The position numbers and the translations under genes were made by a program. Shown here piece after piece: positions 59,179-64,000 of a DNA stretch of 64,000 nucleotides. Origin of the DNA: an uncultured Pelagibacteraceae bacterium (lineage in GTDB: Bacteria > Pseudomonadota > Alphaproteobacteria > Pelagibacterales > Pelagibacteraceae); assembly GCA_902521615.1 (NCBI GenBank), contig CABYSJ010000006.1:16860-80859 (forward strand). Reading direction: 5' to 3'. The notes under the pieces are model-generated. The model had not been told where the DNA came from. It worked only from the letters and a program-made list of their open reading frames with translations, and ran no database searches. Positions within the stretch are counted from its first letter, which is position 1. The number at the start of each line of letters is the position of its first letter.

Positions 59179-60244
59179 TTTTTTCAATTACTCTTAAAAA
59201 TACAGGGACTGTGAAAAGTATGAAAAGCAATCTTATTATATGGTGAAAAGCAACAAAGTCTGGGTCTAAATCAAAAGCTATTGCTATAACTGCCACCTCA
59301 TAAATTCCTCCAGGACTAAAAGATAAGATTAAAGTCAAAATATTTGTCTCAACAAAGAATGTTGCAACATAGGCTGCTGCCAAACCTAATACTACCAAAA
59401 TAGTAGTGGCCACAATACTATGAAGAGATTTATTAGCTATCTCATTAACAGTTTTTTCAGCAAATTTACAACCAACTGAAGAACCAAGAATTAGTAAACA
59501 AAAATTCACCGTTTCATCTGGTAATTTATATGAGGCTATATCTGTAATTTGCAACAAACCACTAGCAAATAATGTTCCAGATAGTAAAGCTGCAGGAATT
59601 CTAATTTTATCAAAAACAAAAATAAAAAACAAAGATGCAATTATAAGTAAAATTAAATTTAAATGATTTTGAGCTAAATAACTGAAGTCATCGTTTAATA
59701 AAATATTGTTGTCAGTATTATTAACTATAATAAATGGAATGACAGTTATTATGATGATTAATCTAATTAAGTGAGAGGTTGCAACTTGAGATAAATCTGT
59801 TTTCTCATTTTCAGCTAAGATCATTAAAGGGCCCAATGCACCAGGAGCTGCTGAAAATATTGAGGCTTTTTCACCATAACTTGCAAATTTTTGAAGGTAT
59901 TTAGCGACAACTAAAATACAAATTATTATGTAAATTAACATAATTAATGAAGTCCAAATCCAATCAAGCATTTGATTAAATAGATTTTGGTCTATGTAAT
60001 TTCCAATATGCAAACCTAAAATTATCAAGATAAAACTTAATACAATTTTAGGCATGGTAATTTTTAGGCCTGATAGGGCAGCAATTGACGTGATAATCAT
60101 AGGTCCTAAAAACCAAGCAAGAGGAATTTTAAAATAGTCAGCAATGATTGCGCTAGGAAAAGAAATTATTAAAACAGAAATAAATTTAATTGAAAATACT
60201 TGTTTTGCATTTTCAAGATAAGATTTGATTTGATGATTAATCAT
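59168..60244 (-). CDS. AbrB-family integral membrane protein
   Basis: A 358-residue polytopic protein of the family often mislabelled ammonia monooxygenase (AbrB/PF05145). It is made of two related halves with roughly ten helices. AWFLGPMIITSIAAL near residue 43, SAAPGALGPLMILAE near 131 and the C-terminal SFSPGGIYEVAVIAIAFDLDPDFVAFHHIIRL near 310 are family signatures. The function is not established; proposed regulators or transporters of small organic compounds. It is divergent from the tctCBA genes and might share their substrate range, but this is speculation. Confidence 0.82.
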   Translation of the reverse strand: MINHQIKSYLENAKQVFSIKFISVLIISFPSAIIADYFKIPLAWFLGPMIITSIAALSGLKITMPKIVLSFILIILGLHIGNYIDQNLFNQMLDWIWTSLIMLIYIIICILVVAKYLQKFASYGEKASIFSAAPGALGPLMILAENEKTDLSQVATSHLIRLIIIITVIPFIIVNNTDNNILLNDDFSYLAQNHLNLILLIIASLFFIFVFDKIRIPAALLSGTLFASGLLQITDIASYKLPDETVNFCLLILGSSVGCKFAEKTVNEIANKSLHSIVATTILVVLGLAAAYVATFFVETNILTLILSFSPGGIYEVAVIAIAFDLDPDFVAFHHIIRLLFILFTVPVFLRVIEKIKK

Positions 60245-60467
60245 TTATTAAGCTTCTATCATCAACTTTTTAAAAGATAAGAAAAAAGAAATTAGAAACT
60301 AGTGAATAAAGTGAAACTTTAATCTATAAAAAAAATTAAATATCACAATTGTTTAATATTTTTTTTATTAAATCAGCTTCAATTATAAGTTGTGTTACTT
60401 AATTACAGGTTGAATAAATATTAAGACTATAATTAACTACATTTTTTAAATTAGAGAGGGATAAATA
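60245..60467. promoter_or_regulatory. Intergenic region upstream of tctC
   Basis: The longest gap in the window (223 bases). It contains a -10-like TATAAT at 60428 and a purine-rich ribosome-binding region AGAGAGGGAT right before the tctC ATG, but no -35 with standard spacing and no obvious operator palindrome. No small ORF of note was found. The promoter of the divergent AbrB-family gene must lie at its left end. Confidence 0.5.
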
Positions 60468-61448
60468 ATGAAAAACTTAAAAAAAATAGTTTCAGTATTA
60501 TTCTCAGCAATCCTATTATTCTCAGCAACAACTACAAGTTCGATAGCAATTGACAAATTGCACTTTGTAATTGGTGGTGGTGCTGGTGGTGGTTGGGATG
60601 GAACTGCTAGAGGTACTGGAGAAGCTTTAACAAAAGCTGGAATGTTAAGTAGTGCATCATTTGAAAATATGTCAGGTGGTGGTGGTGGTAAAGCGTTAGC
60701 TTACATGATTAATACTAAACCTGCTAATACAGTTTTAGTTCAATCAACACCATTAGTATTAAGATCAATTACTAGACACAAAGGTTACGTAAAAGGTAGC
60801 GGAACTTTATCTTATAAAGATGTTGTGCCAATCGCTGGTGTAATTGGTGATTATGGTGCTATCGCAGTTGCAAAAAGTTCATCTTTTAAAAACTTTAAAG
60901 ATGTAGTTGATGCTTATAAAAAAGATCCAAATTCAGTTAAAATGGCTGGAGGATCAGTAAGAGGAAGTATGGACCATTTAATTGGTGCTTTAGCTTTCCA
61001 AGCTGCAGGCGCAGATCCAAATGCTGTTCAATACATTCCTTATGATGCTGGTGGAAAAGCTTTGGCTGGACTTTTATCTGGAGAAACTCAAATCATTTCA
61101 ACTGGTTTAGGTGAATTGATGGGTGCAAGAGACCAAGTGAGAATTATTGGTATTACTGCTCCTTCGAGAGTTTCTGATGCACCAGATGCACCAACTCTTA
61201 AAGAACAAGGATATGATGTGCAATTCGTAAACTGGAGAGGTTTCTTTGGGCCTCCAGGTATGAGCAATGCTGATAGATCAGCTATTGCAAAAATGCTTGG
61301 CGATGTACAAAAAACTCCTGAATGGGAAACTGTCAGAGCAAGAAATGCTTGGGTTAATATTTATAATCCAGAAGGTAAGTTTGTTTCTTTCTTAGAAAAA
61401 CAAACTCAAGAAATGACAGCTCTTATGAAAAAACTAGGAGTTATATAA
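60468..61448 (+). CDS. tctC: Tripartite tricarboxylate transporter substrate-binding protein (TctC)
   Basis: A 326-residue periplasmic binding protein of the TctC/Bug family. Signal peptide (MKKIVSVLFSAILLFSATTTSSIA region), FVIGGGAGGGWDGTARGTGEAL near residue 33, VAKSSSFKNFKDVVDAYKKDP near 131, and GGKALAGLLSGETQI near 199 are typical. It binds a carboxylate (citrate, aromatic acids, or similar) for TctA/TctB. A short stem-loop overlaps its stop codon, and a terminator-like hairpin follows at the start of tctB, so tctC should be expressed above tctB/A. Confidence 0.92.
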   Translation: MKNLKKIVSVLFSAILLFSATTTSSIAIDKLHFVIGGGAGGGWDGTARGTGEALTKAGMLSSASFENMSGGGGGKALAYMINTKPANTVLVQSTPLVLRSITRHKGYVKGSGTLSYKDVVPIAGVIGDYGAIAVAKSSSFKNFKDVVDAYKKDPNSVKMAGGSVRGSMDHLIGALAFQAAGADPNAVQYIPYDAGGKALAGLLSGETQIISTGLGELMGARDQVRIIGITAPSRVSDAPDAPTLKEQGYDVQFVNWRGFFGPPGMSNADRSAIAKMLGDVQKTPEWETVRARNAWVNIYNPEGKFVSFLEKQTQEMTALMKKLGVI

Positions 61449-61461
61449 TCCTTAGGATTAT
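61445..61461 (+). repeat. Short stem-loop across the tctC stop codon
   Basis: ATAATCC and GGATTAT form a perfect 7-bp stem with a TTA loop, starting in the tctC stop codon region. It has no U-run and lies 9 bases before the larger hairpin. It is probably an mRNA 3'-end stabiliser for tctC. Confidence 0.55.
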
Positions 61462-61469
61462 TTGAAATT

Positions 61470-61512
61470 AGAGCAGTGAATATAAATACTACAAAAATTA
61501 TATCACTGCTCT
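61470..61512 (+). terminator. Terminator-like hairpin containing the tctB start codon
   Basis: AGAGCAGTGA (61470-61479) and TCACTGCTCT (61503-61512) form a perfect 10-bp stem with a 23-base loop, followed by TTTTTATTTTTT. The form is that of an intrinsic terminator. The proposed tctB GTG start (61476) lies in the left arm and codons 10-13 in the right arm, so hairpin formation would both end transcription after tctC and hide the tctB start. Confidence 0.75.
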
Positions 61513-61946
61513 TTTTTATTTTTTCAGCATTTTACTTATATACTGCTTACCAAATTCAAGTATTTGCATTTGATGAAAATGCACCATTTAATGCACGAAC
61601 ATTTCCAATTTATTTAGGTTATGCAGGATTATTTTTTTCTGGATTAAAACTTATTTTACCAGACCCAAATACTATTAAAGTTGATCATAAAAATTTAGAA
61701 TATAAAAAAACAGGTATACTTATACTTATTGCTATTATTTATGGAGCTACAATTTTAAAGGTTGGTTATTTTTTAACCACTTCATTATTTTTATTTGCTT
61801 CTTATTATTTTTTAGGAGAACGAAGATGGATTTTAATGTTTTTATTATCATTTCCATTTGTTGCTGCCTTTATGTATCTCCTACACGGTATTCTTGATAT
61901 ATATTTGAGGGATCCATTCTTACAATCAATAGGAGTCATGGGATGA
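61476..61946 (+). CDS. tctB: Tripartite tricarboxylate transporter small membrane subunit (TctB)
   Basis: A 156-residue protein with four predicted membrane helices, the usual size for TctB. FNARTFPIYLGYAGLFFSGLKLI near residue 33 and the C-terminal LLSFPFVAAFMYLLHGILDIYLRDPFL are typical of the DUF1468/TctB family. No in-frame ATG occurs before residue 100, so the GTG at 61476 is the likely start; it lies in the left arm of a terminator-like hairpin and has a weak ribosome-binding site. It overlaps tctA by 4 bases. Confidence 0.85.
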   Translation: MNINTTKIISLLFFIFSAFYLYTAYQIQVFAFDENAPFNARTFPIYLGYAGLFFSGLKLILPDPNTIKVDHKNLEYKKTGILILIAIIYGATILKVGYFLTTSLFLFASYYFLGERRWILMFLLSFPFVAAFMYLLHGILDIYLRDPFLQSIGVMG

Positions 61947-63442
61947 TTGAAGGAATATTAATTGGATTAACAACAGCGCTTACTTTTCAGAACATATTAA
62001 TGGTTATGGTTGGTTGTTTTTTTGGAACAATCATTGGAATGCTTCCTGGTCTTGGGCCAATGACAGCTATCGCATTGATGATACCAATTACCTATGGTTT
62101 CGATCCTGCAACAGGATTAATTTTGATGGCTGGTGTTTATTATGGAGCAGTATTTGGTGGTTCTACTTCTTCTATATTGTTAAATGCACCCGGTGTTCCT
62201 GGAACTGTTGCAACTTCATTTGATGGTTATCCTATGGCACAACAAGGTAAGGCAGGTAAGGCTTTAGCGATTGCAGCATGGAGTTCGTTTGCAGGTGGAA
62301 CATTATCTGCAATTTATTTATTATTCATGGCACCAAGTTTATCAAAAGTAAGTTTATCCTTTAGATCACCAGATTATTTTGCTTTAATGATTTTAGGTTT
62401 AACTGCAATCGCTGCTTTTTCATCTAAAGGACAATTTTTAAAAGCTATGATGATGGTAGTACTTGGCTTGATGTTAGCATCTGTTGGTCAAGATAGCTTA
62501 TCTGATATTACAAGATTTACTTTTGATAATATGAATTTAACAGATGGTATAAGTTTTGTTCTAGTCGTGATGGCAACTTTTGCAATGAGCGAAGCTCTAA
62601 CAATCATTTTAAAAAGAAATGATCCAACCAGTGCTGCTAAACAAGTTTCATTAACTGAATTAGGCTCAATTAAGATTAATAAAGAAGAACGAACAAAAAT
62701 GTATAAAACAATCCCAAGATCATCAGTAATTGGTTTTTTAATTGGTGTTTTACCTGGAGCTGGTGCAACAATTGCATCATTTTTAGCTTATGGAATGGAA
62801 CGAAATGTTGTTAGTGATGAGGAAAAAGAAAAATTTGGTAAAGGCAGTGTAAATGGTTTATCTGCACCAGAAACTGCAAACAACGCTGCTTGCTCAGGTT
62901 CTTTTGTGCCAATGCTCACTTTAGGAATTCCTGGGAGTGGAACTACAGCTGTAATGCTAGGGGCTCTTTTAGGTTTTGGGGTTCAGCCCGGTCCCAGACT
63001 TTATATGACTAATCCTGAGATTTTTTGGTCAATAATAATGTCTATGTATATTGGAATGGTAATTTTGCTGATATTAAACTTACCACTTATTCCTTACATA
63101 GCTAGAATTCTTGCTGTTCCTAAAAATTATTTAATTCCTCTTATTTTATTTTTCTCCGTCACTGGGATTTACGTAATGTCATTTAATAATTTTGATATTT
63201 ATTTAATGATTGGGATTGCTGTAGTTGCAACTTTTTTAAGATTATATGATTTTCCAATGCCACCTTTAATATTAGCTTTTGTTTTAGGTGGATTGATGGA
63301 GGAAAACTTGAGACGATCTTTATTATTAAGTAATGGTTCATGGGAATTTTTATGGGACAGAACATTAACTGCATGTATCTTAGCAACTACAATTTTAATT
63401 GTAGTTTGGCATATTTACAAAACTTTTAAGAAGAAAAATTAA
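61943..63442 (+). CDS. tctA: Tripartite tricarboxylate transporter large membrane subunit (TctA)
   Basis: A 499-residue polytopic protein with about 11-12 helices. The family signatures GTIIGMLPGLGPMTAIALMIPITYG near residue 28 and GVYYGAVFGGSTSSILLNAPGVPG near 64, and their duplicated form GFLIGVLPGAGATIASFLAYGME near 264, are intact. It forms the translocation path with TctB, driven by an ion gradient. Its substrate is set by TctC and unknown. Overlaps the convergent EamA gene by 4 bases. Confidence 0.95.
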   Translation: MIEGILIGLTTALTFQNILMVMVGCFFGTIIGMLPGLGPMTAIALMIPITYGFDPATGLILMAGVYYGAVFGGSTSSILLNAPGVPGTVATSFDGYPMAQQGKAGKALAIAAWSSFAGGTLSAIYLLFMAPSLSKVSLSFRSPDYFALMILGLTAIAAFSSKGQFLKAMMMVVLGLMLASVGQDSLSDITRFTFDNMNLTDGISFVLVVMATFAMSEALTIILKRNDPTSAAKQVSLTELGSIKINKEERTKMYKTIPRSSVIGFLIGVLPGAGATIASFLAYGMERNVVSDEEKEKFGKGSVNGLSAPETANNAACSGSFVPMLTLGIPGSGTTAVMLGALLGFGVQPGPRLYMTNPEIFWSIIMSMYIGMVILLILNLPLIPYIARILAVPKNYLIPLILFFSVTGIYVMSFNNFDIYLMIGIAVVATFLRLYDFPMPPLILAFVLGGLMEENLRRSLLLSNGSWEFLWDRTLTACILATTILIVVWHIYKTFKKKN

Positions 63443-64000
63443 GATTTAATATCTATTCGTTTTCTAATAATTTCTTTATCAAGCTTCATTTCACGATATG
63501 ACATGATTAAAACACCTAAAAATATAACACTAGCACCGATCCAAGTAAGGAGATCAGGGGTTTCACTAAAAACATAATATCCAATTAAAGAAGCAAAAAC
63601 TAAACTTAGAAACGAGTATGGTTGTGTCATACTAACATCTACTAATTTGTATGCGTGATTTATGCAAAGATGTAGCAATGTACCAAACAAACCTGCAAAA
63701 AATAGATAAATCAAAGTTTGAAAACTAGGTGTTTGCCAATAAAACAACGCAATAATGAAACTAAAAATTGTCATATACGTATATCCATAAGATAAAATCG
63801 TAATCGAACTATCATTTTTTGCGATAGTTTTTGTAATTATAATTACTATTGACCACATAAAAGACGATGCCAGTGCCATATAAACTCCAAGAGAGATTTC
63901 AATTATTCCTGGTCTTAAAATTATTAACATTCCAATAAATCCTAAAACTAGTGCAAAACTTCTATATATGTAAATTTTTTCTCCCAGAAACAAAACTGCC
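63439..64000 (-). CDS. EamA/DMT-family transporter, 5' truncated at window edge
   Basis: The last 187 or so residues of a drug/metabolite-type exporter. The frame runs open to the window end (AVLFLGEKIYIYR...), so the TTG at 63993 used by the track is an internal leucine and the start lies beyond the window. AVLFLGEKI, near a membrane-helix end, and LGFIGMLIILRPG, with the duplicated TQPYSFLSLVFASLIGYYVFSETPDLLTWIGASVIFLGVLI part, are typical of EamA repeats. The substrate, commonly an amino acid or metabolite, is unknown. Confidence 0.88.
   Translation of the reverse strand, partial: AVLFLGEKIYIYRSFALVLGFIGMLIILRPGIIEISLGVYMALASSFMWSIVIIITKTIAKNDSSITILSYGYTYMTIFSFIIALFYWQTPSFQTLIYLFFAGLFGTLLHLCINHAYKLVDVSMTQPYSFLSLVFASLIGYYVFSETPDLLTWIGASVIFLGVLIMSYREMKLDKEIIRKRIDIKS

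Overview
The window looks like chromosome from a streamlined marine alphaproteobacterium of the Pelagibacterales (SAR11) type. This is inferred from the very AT-rich sequence, gaps of a few bases or slight overlaps between most genes, a high density of substrate-binding-protein transporters (taurine type, octopine/nopaline type, tripartite tricarboxylate), omega-amino acid and dimethylglycine-dehydrogenase-type catabolism, and the overall gene style. No database search was possible, so family calls come from motifs, length and context. I saw no mobile element, CRISPR array, rRNA or replication origin; the only RNA gene is one tRNA-Met(CAT).

Layout. 1-6.7 kb: end of a sugar ABC permease with a GH63-type glycosidase; a minus-strand operon of a phosphotransacetylase-like protein, a HisD-family dehydrogenase resembling HpsN (sulfopropanediol dehydrogenase) and a rhodanese; a BASS-type transporter; and a regulator with two winged-helix domains. 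6.7-38.6 kb: one large type IV pilus region. It holds the prepilin peptidase, two autotransporters interleaved with two pilins, PilY1 and the minor pilins PilX/W/V/FimT, PilT, a PilM-PilN fusion, PilO, PilP, PilQ, PilB, PilC, and two further pilins including the likely major pilin. Inside the same region lie the parts of a partner-switching circuit: an RsbV-like STAS protein, an RsbW-like kinase, a GAF-SpoIIE phosphatase and two ammonium-transporter/SpoIIE-phosphatase fusion proteins. A motif close to ACCCATTTTGATT recurs in five intergenic regions of this area (regulator, pilT/pilM, rsbV/pilA, HMA protein/second Amt fusion, a small membrane protein), which suggests one regulon.

38.6-48.7 kb: an Ldh2-family dehydrogenase and TauCBA-like transporter on the minus strand, divergent from an omega-amino acid:pyruvate aminotransferase, alanine dehydrogenase and a dimethylglycine-dehydrogenase-like flavoprotein. 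Together they would import a taurine-like amine, transaminate it to pyruvate and recycle the alanine. 48.8-54.7 kb: tRNA-Met, then purine salvage (phosphoribosyltransferase, GuaC, Apt) and methylthioadenosine handling (MtnP, MtnA, class II aldolase) beside a SpeD-SpeE fusion that would generate methylthioadenosine. 54.8-64 kb: an octopine/nopaline-type ABC transporter without its ATPase, a PhyH-type dioxygenase, a small conserved protein, a family 9 glycosyltransferase, an AbrB-family membrane protein, a TctCBA transporter, and a partial EamA exporter.

Most interesting point: the combination of ammonium-sensor-like Amt-SpoIIE fusions, an RsbV/RsbW pair and a shared promoter motif within one type IV pilus locus. 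It suggests that pilus production is controlled by extracellular ammonium through a partner switch. All parts are visible in the sequence; the circuit itself is inference. A second theme is stem-loops at or just after all three complete substrate-binding-protein genes, one of them a terminator-like hairpin that contains the start codon of tctB. No gap exceeds 300 bases.
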